DNA from: PWQG01 sp050486205
GTDB taxonomy: Bacteria; Pseudomonadota; Gammaproteobacteria; Pseudomonadales; Pseudohongiellaceae
Assembly: GCA_050486205.1 (NCBI GenBank)
Contig: JBJHCW010000001.1
Span: 1-64,000 of the forward strand
DNA: 64,000 nucleotides
Direction of reading: 5' to 3'
This document shows positions 1-7,379 of the stretch, piece by piece (positions within the stretch are counted from its first letter, which is position 1; each line of letters opens with the position of its first letter). The translations under genes and the position numbers were made by a program. The notes beneath the pieces are model-generated. The model saw nothing but the letters and a program-made list of their open reading frames with translations. It was not told where the DNA came from and ran no database searches.

Positions 1-198
1 AGGCGGCGTATCAAAGGCGGCCGCGCACCGATCCGAACCGTTCTCTATATGGCCATGCTCAGTGCCATCCAACACAACACGGTCATGAAACGTTTTTACC
101 AAAAGTTGGTCACCCAGGGTAAACACAAAAAAGTCGCCATCACTGCCTGTATGCGCAAGATGATGACCATTCTGAATGCCATGGTGCGCGACGATTAG
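1..198 (+). CDS. IS110-family transposase, C-terminal end (partial)
   Basis: The frame is open from the window edge to a TAG at 196-198 and encodes the last 65 residues. The translation contains GGRAPIRTVLYMAMLSAIQHN, the conserved C-terminal Transposase_20 segment of IS110/IS1111 transposases, followed by a basic tail. These enzymes are DEDD recombinases that work without long inverted repeats and are guided by a structured RNA from the element's non-coding end. The N-terminal DEDD domain lies outside the window. Only about 60 bases separate the stop from the attC core at 256-264, so the right end of the element must be very near. The IS1111 subgroup contains a known lineage that targets attC sites, which fits this position. 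Confidence 0.85.
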   Translation, partial: RRRIKGGRAPIRTVLYMAMLSAIQHNTVMKRFYQKLVTQGKHKKVAITACMRKMMTILNAMVRDD

Positions 199-265
199 GA
201 GTGGCGATCAGTGTAAATAATTATGCTTCAGGTATTGATTTTGGATCACAGTCGCTTGTTAGTGG
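199..265. other. IS110 right end joined to a residual attC half-site
   Basis: The core box TTGTTAGTGG (256-265) overlaps the TAA stop of the minus-strand cassette gene at 259-261, exactly as the core box GGTTAG overlaps the stop of the next cassette gene at 717. To the left the sequence does not form the imperfect palindrome expected of a full attC. The site therefore looks interrupted by the IS110 element whose transposase ends at 198. The exact junction cannot be fixed without an empty site or a second IS copy. Confidence 0.55.
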
Positions 266-627
266 TCTTTCGCAAGTTTCCGTTTCAAATGTGTTTCATA
301 CAAATACTCTACGCGATCTGGGAACATTTCCGAACCGCGGCAAGATCTAATACCGTGCTCGCGGAATAGATTAGACATTGCCCAGACCGGGTCGTATATC
401 GGGCACGATTTATATAGCTCGTATAACTGAAGAGATGCGGATATAAATTCATTCGAGTAGGTGGTCGCCCAGCTCCCCGGCCCATGATGCGATTCGAGAT
501 ATTCGCCTTGAGACTTCTTACATACAGATACCAACTCCGAAATGCGATCGCCGTGCTTATTCATGAAATCCGCCTCAGTCTTCTTCATTTCCTGAAGCTT
601 CGCTATCCATCTGTCGTAATTAGTCAT
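259..627 (-). CDS. Integron cassette protein, unknown function (122 aa)
   Basis: I do not recognise this protein. It is a soluble, charged 122-residue product with no signal peptide or membrane segment. It is rich in Lys, Glu and aromatic residues, and the C-terminal half carries YDPVWAMSNLFREHGI. The ATG at 625-627 has a GAGG about 9 bases upstream, and the stop overlaps the core of a damaged attC site at 256-265. Gene, attC and orientation match the standard layout of an integron cassette read on the minus strand. Such genes usually lack their own promoter and depend on a distant Pc promoter or on local ones. The adjoining cassette at 717-1430 has the same orientation. Confidence 0.7.
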   Translation of the reverse strand: MTNYDRWIAKLQEMKKTEADFMNKHGDRISELVSVCKKSQGEYLESHHGPGSWATTYSNEFISASLQLYELYKSCPIYDPVWAMSNLFREHGIRSCRGSEMFPDRVEYLYETHLKRKLAKDH

Positions 628-650
628 GCCAAAAGCCTCAATTACGTGGC

Positions 651-723
651 CACTAACGTTTTGCTCACCGGTAAATTGCGAGCGTAGCGAGTAATTTATC
701 CGCGTGCAGCAACTGGTTAGAGC
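651..723 (-). repeat. attC recombination site (cassette 2)
   Basis: The site is bounded by CACTAACG (651-658) and GGTTAGAG (715-722), which are the outer core boxes. Between them lie two complementary arms. GCTCAC-CGG-TAAATT (663-677) pairs with AATTTA-T-CCG-C-GTG-C-AGC (693-710), leaving three unpaired bases on one strand only. Extrahelical bases on one arm are the hallmark of folded single-stranded attC sites recognised by the integron integrase. The inner loop is GCGAGCGTAGCGAG-like. The right core box overlaps the stop codon of the 717-1430 gene, so this site belongs to that cassette. Confidence 0.85.
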
Positions 724-1430
724 TCATTCCACTGGCGATGATCGCTAGGGCTCAGTAAAACTACTTTGTCCCATATTTTCGGAATCGTTACATGGCGCTT
801 TAGGAATTCTATGTCCAAGAAGCTTGGCCCAATCGCCAGACTGACGTGATCAACGAGGACCAACCACCACTCGTCATACAGCCCTACAATAGCTTTCATT
901 TTTCCAGCTTTCTCATCCATGCAAAGCTGAACATTCCTTATCAGCTCAGACTGAACCCAGCCACCAGAGTCCAAGTCACAGTAACCACCCAGCTCAAACT
1001 TTTGATCTAGAGGTACGCCAGCCTCTGCAAACAGCAACCTAAAGTTCTGGTGAAGCTGTATTGACCTAATATCCCGGGTTGAGAAGGATTCAGGGAGCCC
1101 ATCCAAGGCTTTCAGTATAGCGGCCCGCAGTTTTTTTAGACTTGGCAGGGGCCGCTGAAATGAATACGAAACAAACCAGCTTTGCCCGGACTCTGGTGGG
1201 CCAAACCTTGCCAGAATCGCATCTACAGAGTCGCTGAGTTTCCGCTCCATACTCTCAAGCCCAGTAATTCCCCCAGCTTCTTCGATATTTTGGTTAAGCC
1301 GCCTAACTTCGATAGCGACTTTGCCGTCACCCGAAAAGTCTGGTGGAAGGCTTTGAGCCAGCGGTTCAAACGCAACCTCTTGGAATTGGGTTAAAAGAAA
1401 TTTTTCTGCATGCTTCTCGATTGGGTCCAT
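717..1430 (-). CDS. Integron cassette protein, unknown function (237 aa)
   Basis: I do not recognise this protein. The frame stays open upstream to 1589, but the part beyond 1430 runs through an attC site and into the IS1380 transposase gene on the other strand. The ATG at 1428-1430 (MDPIEKHAEKFL) is therefore the sensible start. The 237-residue product is soluble, with no signal peptide. It contains VAFEPLAQSLPPDFSGDG near the N-terminus and a C-terminal half rich in Trp and Leu (YDEWWLVLVDHVSLAI). Its stop at 717-719 lies inside the core box of the attC at 651-723, and another attC lies directly upstream. This is a complete cassette flanked by attC sites on both sides. Confidence 0.7.
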   Translation of the reverse strand: MDPIEKHAEKFLLTQFQEVAFEPLAQSLPPDFSGDGKVAIEVRRLNQNIEEAGGITGLESMERKLSDSVDAILARFGPPESGQSWFVSYSFQRPLPSLKKLRAAILKALDGLPESFSTRDIRSIQLHQNFRLLFAEAGVPLDQKFELGGYCDLDSGGWVQSELIRNVQLCMDEKAGKMKAIVGLYDEWWLVLVDHVSLAIGPSFLDIEFLKRHVTIPKIWDKVVLLSPSDHRQWNEL

Positions 1431-1507
1431 AGCTCTAACGCCCGGCTCACGCGCCGGTTTGGAGCTGCGAAGCGGCGCAAAATCGGTCGCAGTGCAGCCG
1501 TTTGTAT
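1431..1507 (-). repeat. attC recombination site (cassette 3, gene lost)
   Basis: CTCTAACG (1433-1440) opens the site. The arm GCTCACGCGCC (1445-1455) pairs with GG-T-CGC-A-GTG-C-AGC in 1483-1499, again with extrahelical bases only on the right arm. The GCTCAC / GTGCAGC pairing is the same as in the attC at 651-723. The right boundary, GTTTGTATG, runs straight into the ATG of the IS1380 transposase (1506), so the cassette gene that should own this site is missing. Slightly less certain than the site at 651-723 because the right core box is degenerate. Confidence 0.65.
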
Positions 1508-2876
1508 GACAGATAATACTACAACACAGGGTGTTCTGTTCAAACACATTCTGAAAAAGGATGTGGCTGTCCGATTCGATCAGGCTCATACCAGTTCCGA
1601 CGGGGGTGCGATTCTCCTTAAGGCCTGTGATGAACGCCTCGGGCTCACGCGTACCTTAGCCGCTTGCATCGCAGATGCACGCCAGCAAAGCAAGGTGGCA
1701 CATTCCCTTGAGGAGTTGTTTCAACAGCGACTGTACGCGCTGGCATGCGGGTATGCCGATGCCAACGATGCGGCGCGACTGGCCGATGACCCGGTGTTTA
1801 AATTACTGCTCGGGCGTGACGCCGTCACCGGTAGCGCCCTGGCGTCACAACCGACGCTGTCGCGATTCGAGAACAGCGTGCGCCGTTGCGATGTATTGCG
1901 CATGGGTGAGGTCCTTGCCGATACAGTGATCGCCCGACATCGGCGGCGCAAGAAAAAGATCAGGCGGATCACAATTGATCTTGATCCGACGGTTGATCCC
2001 ACCCATGGCAGTCAACAGCTGTCGTTGTTCAACCGATTCTATGATCAGCATTGTTATCTCCCGCTGGCTGGCTTTTTGACCTTCGATGGCGAACCCGAGC
2101 ATTATCTGTTTTGTTATCTGCTGCGCCCGGGCAATGCGTCGGCCAAGCAGGGTTGTCTGGGAATGCTCAAGCGGGTGTTGCCAAAGTTGCACAAGGCGTT
2201 TCCCGGTGCGTGTATCCGTATCCGCTTGGATGCCGGCTTTACCGGGCCTGAGCTGTATGACTTCTTCGAGGCCCAGAGGCTTGAGTATGTGGTGGGCATG
2301 GCTACAAACTCGGTACTTAAGGGCTTGGCGGAACCGGCGATGGCTGTTGTGCGTGAGGATGCCGAAAACGCCATGAACACGATTTGTTATGACGAGGCCG
2401 CCTATGCTGCGCATAGTTGGTCGCATGAGCGACGGCTGATCATCAAGGGGCAGATCACCTATCACCCTGGGCGTCAGCCGAAGGACAATCCGCGCTTCCT
2501 GATTACCAACATCAAGCGCTCGCCTCAATATGTTTATGAGAAGATCTATTGTGCGCGCGGCGATGCGGAGAATCGCATCAAGGAACTCAAGGACGGGCTT
2601 GATATTGATCGCACCAGTTGCAGCCGCTTCTTGGCCAATCAACTGCGGGTGCTGCTGACGGCAGCGGCCTACGTGTTATTCCAGGAACTGCGTCTGAAGG
2701 CGCGGCATACCCGCTTTGGCAAGGCGCAAGTCTCGACACTGCGACTTCACTTGATAAAGTTCGGCGCCTGGATCGAGTCCTCCGTGCGACGTGTTGTCCT
2801 TCATCTACCGTCGAGCACACCGTTCGCCAATGAATGGCTTCGCATTGCGAAAACCATTGGGGCCATCCCAACATAA
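1506..2876 (+). CDS. IS1380-family transposase
   Basis: This 456-residue DDE transposase is full length for the family. The N-terminus (MTDNTTTQGVLFKHI, then FDQAHTSSDGGAILLK) and the block DANDAARLADDPVFKLLLGR are typical of IS1380 enzymes. RITIDLDPTVDPTHGSQQLS carries a catalytic Asp region, and the C-terminal AENRIKELKDGLDIDRTSC carries the Glu region. The longer frame from 1410 reads through an attC site, so the ATG at 1506 is preferred. No clear Shine-Dalgarno precedes it, and there is no room for an inverted repeat before the attC core. The left end of the insertion sequence therefore appears deleted or fused to the integron, and expression may be impaired. GC-rich, third-position-biased codons resemble the core genome. 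Confidence 0.9.
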   Translation: MTDNTTTQGVLFKHILKKDVAVRFDQAHTSSDGGAILLKACDERLGLTRTLAACIADARQQSKVAHSLEELFQQRLYALACGYADANDAARLADDPVFKLLLGRDAVTGSALASQPTLSRFENSVRRCDVLRMGEVLADTVIARHRRRKKKIRRITIDLDPTVDPTHGSQQLSLFNRFYDQHCYLPLAGFLTFDGEPEHYLFCYLLRPGNASAKQGCLGMLKRVLPKLHKAFPGACIRIRLDAGFTGPELYDFFEAQRLEYVVGMATNSVLKGLAEPAMAVVREDAENAMNTICYDEAAYAAHSWSHERRLIIKGQITYHPGRQPKDNPRFLITNIKRSPQYVYEKIYCARGDAENRIKELKDGLDIDRTSCSRFLANQLRVLLTAAAYVLFQELRLKARHTRFGKAQVSTLRLHLIKFGAWIESSVRRVVLHLPSSTPFANEWLRIAKTIGAIPT

Positions 2877-3217
2877 CCGAACCCTGAAACAAAATCAGTA
2901 CCCAATCAGGTCTCTCCTGAGGGCAACGCACGTCCGCAACACCGGCGATCCAATGAAAAATCGGTAAACTCGTCCGAATCGGAAGCCGCTGAGCAACAAA
3001 CACGTGAGTCTCACTACAAACTGATACAAAACTCCTTCAAACTACACAGCATGAAACCGTTCATGAATAATCCGGGCTAAGGGCTGGCGCGGGCCGAACG
3101 AGTACATGCCTCCAAACCGCAGCTACCACTGCGAATACGCCAGGCTGTTGCTCAACTTACTGCGAAAATACGAACTGGACGCACCGTCAGCAGATAAGCT
3201 GGCCATCACCGGTATGC
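2877..3217. other. Intergenic segment downstream of the IS1380 transposase
   Basis: No intact gene is recognised. The stretch up to about 3080 (ending near ATGAATAATCCGGGCTAA) is probably the non-coding right end of the IS1380 element, but I could not match it to a left inverted repeat. A 45-codon frame (about 3106-3243, MPPNRSYHCEYARLLL...) overlaps the end of the SRAP gene in the opposite direction. It may be a fragment of another gene. Confidence 0.4.
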
Positions 3218-3898
3218 TCAGCCGCTGCGCGCCGAAATCCTGAAGGGCTGCCCCTTCTCATCCCACTGGCTCGGCTTTCCGATCGGTGTCAGGACCTGGT
3301 CCACCCGAATCTTTGGCTGCAACAGCCAGTCGAACCGCTCCACATCCTGCACGTCCGGATCCAGCCAGGCGTCGAGTGTGGCCTCATTCTCGATAGGCAG
3401 TATCAGAGGCATGGACTTAGGGTGTATGGCCTTCCACTCCGGCGGCGGTGGCAGTGTGATGATGCTGGCCCCCGTTATCGTCTCACCGGTTTCCCGGTTC
3501 ACGTACTCCTGATAGAGTCCGCCGAAGGCGATGGCCTGACCGTCCAACTCAATCTTGTGATAGGTCTGCCTGTCACCCAGCCCCTCAATGAAGGCGCTCG
3601 CTGGAATGATGCAGCGGGACTGCCTATAGGGCCGGTATCCGGCTGATCGTGGAGTGTTCAGCTTGTCAGATCGGGTATTGAAGCTGGTGTACTTCGATGG
3701 CTTCAGGGTGTCGCGATCCAGCAGCAGCCACCAGATGGCGTCAGCAAGACCTCGGCCATCCGCGGTCTCGCGCACGATGGAGATCCGGCTGGCCGGTGAG
3801 ATGTCCCGGGACCAGCGCATACCATCCAGTTTGACGCCAACGATCTTCATGAGCCGGCGCACTTCCGGACTGTCTGTGACGTTGTAGCGCCCGCACAT
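3218..3898 (-). CDS. yedK: SOS response-associated peptidase, SRAP/YedK (HMCES) family
   Basis: SRAP proteins form a thiazolidine crosslink with abasic sites in single-stranded DNA, shielding them during replication. The 226-residue product begins MCGRYN, and the Cys immediately after the initiator Met is the catalytic nucleophile. That fixes the start at 3896-3898, although the frame is open five codons further. SFNTRSDKL supplies the conserved Asn/Arg region. CIIPASAFIEG, FGGLYQEY and the late His in AIHPKSMPLIL are standard family motifs. The length matches free-standing YedK. It is surrounded by insertion sequences. SRAP genes are common on mobile elements, where abasic-site protection or single-strand transfer may matter. 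No LexA box is visible. Confidence 0.9.
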   Translation of the reverse strand: MCGRYNVTDSPEVRRLMKIVGVKLDGMRWSRDISPASRISIVRETADGRGLADAIWWLLLDRDTLKPSKYTSFNTRSDKLNTPRSAGYRPYRQSRCIIPASAFIEGLGDRQTYHKIELDGQAIAFGGLYQEYVNRETGETITGASIITLPPPPEWKAIHPKSMPLILPIENEATLDAWLDPDVQDVERFDWLLQPKIRVDQVLTPIGKPSQWDEKGQPFRISARSG

Positions 3899-4072
3899 TC
3901 TCTGCATTCCCATGAAGGACGGAATTACGCAGGATATCAGGAGCGCGACTGAGTCGGAAGATTGTCCTAAAAAACGGCCCGGTCAGACCTCGACCGGACA
4001 TGGAGCCAGCCCGACGCGCTTCCTGCTGGTAGTAAGGTTGTAGTCCATCTTCACGATTTTCGCCAATTGGCA

Positions 4073-4180
4073 GGTGACCTTACCCCCAAATTTATAACCA
4101 TGACCTTGATGAGATTTCCAGTTAACCTTGCAGGATGGAGATCTCAACATGAAGAAACGATATACAGAAGAGCAGATTAT
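4073..4180 (+). pseudogene. IS3-family left end with truncated orfA
   Basis: ATG at 4150 begins MKKRYTEEQIM, the usual opening of IS3-family OrfA helix-turn-helix proteins (normally continuing with a GFLKEAEAG-like segment). After 11 codons the frame runs into the IS30 left inverted repeat at 4180/4181 and stops. About 80 bases upstream, TGACCTTACCCCCAAATTTAT resembles an IS3-type terminal repeat. The rest of the IS3 element is not found beyond the right end of the IS30 copy, so material was also deleted. Confidence 0.6.
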
Positions 4181-5446
4181 GTAATCCCCCCGAAAATCCG
4201 GAGCCTTGGATTCAATCGGTCACTGCAACACTGCCTTCAGTTTATCAGCTGGCGTATGGAAACTGAGAGTTTTTCGAGGGCGGTTGTTGAGCTTGGCAGC
4301 AATCGCGTCTAATTCGGCTTGCGAGTACCGTGCAACACAGGTTCCCTTTGGGAAATATTGGCGAAGCAGCCCATTGGTATTCTCGTTTGTCCCTCGCTGC
4401 CAGGGACTACTTGGGTCGCAAAAGAATACCTGCATATCTGTTGCGATCGAGAACTTACAGTGATCTGCCATCTCTGTTCCACGATCCCAAGTAAGGGTCT
4501 TCTGTAGTAGTTGGGGTAACTTTCCCATTTGTCGAGACAGCGCCGACACGACATATGCAGTGCTCTTTCCCTGAACTTTCACTAGAACCGTGAATCGGGA
4601 TTGCCGCTCCACGACGGTTGCTATATAGCTGTTATTGGCCCCATGGATTAGATCTCCTTCCCAATGTCCGGGAATCGACCTGTCTTCGATAGTCGCAGGT
4701 CTATCTCTGATTGACACGGCATTACTGATTTGCACTCCCCTGCCAGCGCGGTGGCGCTTTGAGTGTCGAAACTTCCGCCTCGTACGCAAGTGATTGCGCA
4801 GCTCTTTACGAAATAGGCCTCGGGTCGCTATGAACAGGCTCTTGTAGATAGTTTCGTGTGACACCCGAAGCGTCTCATCATGAGAATACGTCAATTGAAG
4901 CCACCCGGAAATTTGTTCTGGTGACCAGTCTTCAGAAAGCTTGGCACTGACCAGATCTCTGAGCGTGGTATTGGCTTCCAGAACATAAAGTTTAGGTCGC
5001 CTACCGCGCTTCCAAGCTGCCTTTTCTGCATCCGTGGCTCGATATTTGGATGTCCCGCCATTTCTATTAATCTCTCGACTGATTGTAGACGGGCTGCGCA
5101 TCACTAGTGACGCTATGGACCGTACACTCAAGCCAGCAGCGATACCCCTGGAGATCTCTTCCCTCTCTTCGAGGGATAGCTCGTTGGCAGATCGTACCCG
5201 TTGCCTTGGCCGGATGCCTCCATGGTACTGTAAGTAGGAAAAGACGGTAGCTGGAGGCTTGTCAATAGCTTTAGCTATACGACTCATCGGGCTTCCATTC
5301 TCCCACTCGGTCCAAATAACAGCTTTTTTCTTATCGGTCATTGTATGTGCGCCCTGCATCTTCTCCACCTCTACATGCTATCGAGTTTATTGGAGTGTTG
5401 CAGTGACCGATTGAATCCAAGGCTCCGGATTATCGGGGGGATTACA
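4180..5446 (-). mobile_element. IS30-family insertion sequence, complete
   Basis: The element is bounded by long inverted repeats of about 52 bp that differ at one position. The left copy starts TGTAATCCCCCCGA at 4180, and the reverse complement of the right copy ends at 5446. One transposase gene fills the interior. The repeats are longer than the 20-30 bp usual in the family. No target duplication is evident at the flanks (TTA on the left, GTC on the right). This agrees with a later deletion, because IS3 orfA is present on the left side only. A 28-base relic of the same end lies at 21873-21900. Confidence 0.9.
4220..5359 (-). CDS. IS30-family transposase
   Basis: DDE transposase of about 379 residues. 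The N-terminal helix-turn-helix (LSLEEREEISRGIAAGLSVR then SIASLVMRSPSTISREINRN) binds the inverted repeats. The catalytic core has GHWEGDLIHGANNSYIATVV (first Asp), TLTWDRGTEMADH (second Asp) and PWQRGTNENTNGLLRQYFPK (Glu region), all diagnostic of IS30. The frame opens with GTG at 5368. The ATG at 5359 has AGAGG eight bases upstream and is chosen, with ATG 5341 as an alternative. The gene appears intact and lies inside complete inverted repeats, so the element may still be active. Confidence 0.93.
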   Translation of the reverse strand: MQGAHTMTDKKKAVIWTEWENGSPMSRIAKAIDKPPATVFSYLQYHGGIRPRQRVRSANELSLEEREEISRGIAAGLSVRSIASLVMRSPSTISREINRNGGTSKYRATDAEKAAWKRGRRPKLYVLEANTTLRDLVSAKLSEDWSPEQISGWLQLTYSHDETLRVSHETIYKSLFIATRGLFRKELRNHLRTRRKFRHSKRHRAGRGVQISNAVSIRDRPATIEDRSIPGHWEGDLIHGANNSYIATVVERQSRFTVLVKVQGKSTAYVVSALSRQMGKLPQLLQKTLTWDRGTEMADHCKFSIATDMQVFFCDPSSPWQRGTNENTNGLLRQYFPKGTCVARYSQAELDAIAAKLNNRPRKTLSFHTPADKLKAVLQ

Positions 5447-5696
5447 GTCTCCCTTCACTGTCTTTCTCTTCGGCTGCCCTGATGGGCTGGGCGGCATTCT
5501 GATATTGCTCAATTGAAATAGCGATACGCCTGCTGTTCTGGCGCTTCTGTCAGGGGCTGCATTGGTGTCATTAAGACTCATTCCCTCTCATTGGTATTTG
5601 TTTATGTACGTTTTATCGACTGCGCCTTACTAAGCAACAAACCTTCCGCACCTGCCACCGAGAAGGCAATTGCACCGTTCAGCTAGCAGTCAATGC
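5447..5696. other. Intergenic DNA between IS30 and ardA
   Basis: No gene is recognised. The short minus-strand frame here reads out of the IS30 end and has no independent support. The segment 5582-5640 (TTGGTATTTGTTTATGTACG) is AT-rich and may hold the ardA promoter, but I cannot assign boxes with confidence. Confidence 0.4.
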
Positions 5697-5722
5697 CCTC
5701 CGGGTAAACAAACCAACGGAGG
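5697..5722 (+). promoter_or_regulatory. Leader hairpin burying the ardA Shine-Dalgarno
   Basis: CCTCCG (5697-5702) pairs perfectly with CGGAGG (5717-5722) around a 14-base loop. The right arm is the ribosome binding site, eight bases before the ATG at 5731. The leader of the coupling protein gene at 10145-10176 has the same layout with the same loop length. Folding should limit translation until something opens the stem. Confidence 0.65.
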
Positions 5723-5730
5723 AAACGAAA

Positions 5731-6234
5731 ATGACTTACCAATATCACGCAACCCCTTACGACATTAGCGCCGCTGGCTTCTATTTCTCTACCTATGAGG
5801 AATACTGCGAAAAAGCTGCCACCCATACCAATAAATACGGCCAGCCCGTTGAAGAGTACGAAATCCAGTTCATAGACGGCGACAACCACAGACTGTTTGC
5901 AGCCCTGGGCATCAATCAAGCAAACTTGAAAACGTGGTTTGAGGAATTTGAAGACATGGACGAGGAAGAAGCCATCAAGACCTTCTATCTGGCGGACGAC
6001 CTTGGCTATGACATGGAAGACATCCGCAGCCGCCTGGACGACATCGCCCTGTTTGAAGGCACCGCAGAAGAATACGCTGAAAGCTACCTTGAAGACACCG
6101 GCCTTCTGAACGAAATCCCCGAAAGCCTACGCTACTACTTCGACACCAAAGCCTTCGCGCGAGACATGTTACTCGGCGGCGACATCACCGAAATCAACAT
6201 GGATGGTACCAACTACATCGTCTGGGGCGCTTAG
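5731..6234 (+). CDS. ardA: Antirestriction protein ArdA
   Basis: ArdA is an acidic DNA mimic that binds type I restriction-modification complexes and protects incoming plasmids or conjugative elements. The 167-residue product has the expected length and a strong excess of Asp and Glu. It carries AGFYFSTYEEY near the N-terminus, the acidic middle FEEFEDMDEEEAI, and the conserved C-terminal block ESYLEDTGLLNEIPESLRYY followed by FDTKAFARDM. The Shine-Dalgarno lies in a leader hairpin, and the stop codon lies in the loop of another hairpin at 6221-6243. It is convergent with the TIR and restriction-modification genes, so an anti-restriction gene sits beside a restriction system. Confidence 0.95.
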   Translation: MTYQYHATPYDISAAGFYFSTYEEYCEKAATHTNKYGQPVEEYEIQFIDGDNHRLFAALGINQANLKTWFEEFEDMDEEEAIKTFYLADDLGYDMEDIRSRLDDIALFEGTAEEYAESYLEDTGLLNEIPESLRYYFDTKAFARDMLLGGDITEINMDGTNYIVWGA

Positions 6235-6243
6235 CGCCCCAGA
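6221..6243. terminator. Hairpin at the ardA stop codon
   Basis: TCTGGGGCGC (6221-6230) and GCGCCCCAGA (6234-6243) form a perfect 10-bp stem. The loop TTA belongs to the stop region, with the TAG at 6232-6234. No T-tract follows on either strand, so it may be a weak bidirectional terminator between the convergent ardA and TIR genes, or an mRNA 3'-end stabiliser. Confidence 0.55.
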
Positions 6244-6261
6244 TCGCTACCCAACAATGAA

Positions 6262-7350
6262 TCAAAACGCTACATCGCTATCATCATCTACAAACGTAAT
6301 AACTCGCCGCCCGACTTCACAGTCTCTGCCTGCTGCCTGTTTGACAAAATTCTTAAGGCGATTATATCCGCTTGTCAGATACACACTGCCATACAGTTGG
6401 TCGTTTTCACGAAACGCATTGACGATTAAGGCTAACTCATCATCGGATAGTTTCGTGATTACCGATTTCATTCGATCAAATCTAATTTTCGTATCACTAA
6501 AGCTAGGGGCTTGCACAAATGCAGACACTAACCCCGTCTGCATTCTGTCTTTCCTGCCTAGCTTTTCTGCCAGTAGTTTGTATATCTTCAGAGCTGAAGC
6601 TGCTAGGCTTTGGAAATTCCCTCGCAACGCTTGCTGATTTCCAATAAAGCCAGCAGGATCAGCGTTTTGTAGTTTTAGTGAAACTATGGGGATATTACGG
6701 CCTAGTGCAAAACCAATTTCTTGGTTTGTCCAAACACTATCACGAAAATCATCTGTCACGAATGCCAGCATAATCTCCATGGTCTCTAATCCCTTGATTA
6801 TCTCATGCTGCCACGTAGTCATGGGCTGAATCGTATCATGCGCAACAAATGACGAAATCCCGAACTCCTGTAACCCATCTGCCAACTCATTCGCCAACGA
6901 CTTGTAAATATCTCTATGGCTGATAAACAGCCTGACCTGGCCTTGCTTCCATATGCTCAAGTTATCAGGATTGGGTTGCGGCCTGTCATGTAAACTTACC
7001 GCATTTTGATATTCAGGATCGTTTTCATCTTCGTCCTCAAATCGGACGGCGCTGAAAAACTCGTTGTCTACTGAATTCGAACAAGTTCTTAATTTTTCCA
7101 GTATATCGTTTTCGTATTCGTGCTTGCGGGCAAGCGTGACCTCTCCGTAGACTTCTGGGGGTAAAAATAAAATAACATCATGTCCATCCATGCCCCCATT
7201 CCAGTTGTCATAGCTTGCTTCTTCTCGCACATAAATCTTTGCAGATCTTACCACCCGATCGGCTACAGAATTGCCAAGAGTTTGGTACTCAACGGCAATT
7301 CTCCGCAAGTAAATCAAGACCTTTGAAGGCAGATAGTGCTTACTGGACAT
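6262..7350 (-). CDS. TIR-domain protein, probable defence effector
   Basis: The 362-residue product has an unassigned N-terminal part (1-135) with DNWNGGMDGHDVILFLPPE, a TIR domain at about 138-230 and a C-terminal helical tail. The TIR signature is VRLFISHRDIYKSLANELAD, ending with SVWTNQEIGFALGR. The Glu in WTNQE (about 211) is where NADase-active TIR domains carry the catalytic Glu. Bacterial TIR effectors often deplete NAD+ on phage sensing, and that activity is inference here. There is no signal peptide or membrane segment. Its start is 29 bases after the stop of the restriction-modification gene on the same strand, so the two are probably co-transcribed. The N-terminal part may act as the sensor. 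Confidence 0.8.
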   Translation of the reverse strand: MSSKHYLPSKVLIYLRRIAVEYQTLGNSVADRVVRSAKIYVREEASYDNWNGGMDGHDVILFLPPEVYGEVTLARKHEYENDILEKLRTCSNSVDNEFFSAVRFEDEDENDPEYQNAVSLHDRPQPNPDNLSIWKQGQVRLFISHRDIYKSLANELADGLQEFGISSFVAHDTIQPMTTWQHEIIKGLETMEIMLAFVTDDFRDSVWTNQEIGFALGRNIPIVSLKLQNADPAGFIGNQQALRGNFQSLAASALKIYKLLAEKLGRKDRMQTGLVSAFVQAPSFSDTKIRFDRMKSVITKLSDDELALIVNAFRENDQLYGSVYLTSGYNRLKNFVKQAAGRDCEVGRRVITFVDDDSDVAF

Positions 7351-7379
7351 CTAACTGGTCTTTGCATCTTGTCGATAAA

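Noticed and set aside
717..1589. Full-length 290-codon reading of the second cassette gene
   Set aside because: The first 53 codons cross an attC site and the opposing transposase start; the ATG at 1430 is preferred.
5387..5581. 64-codon minus-strand frame next to IS30
   Set aside because: It reads into the inverted repeat and has no independent coding evidence.
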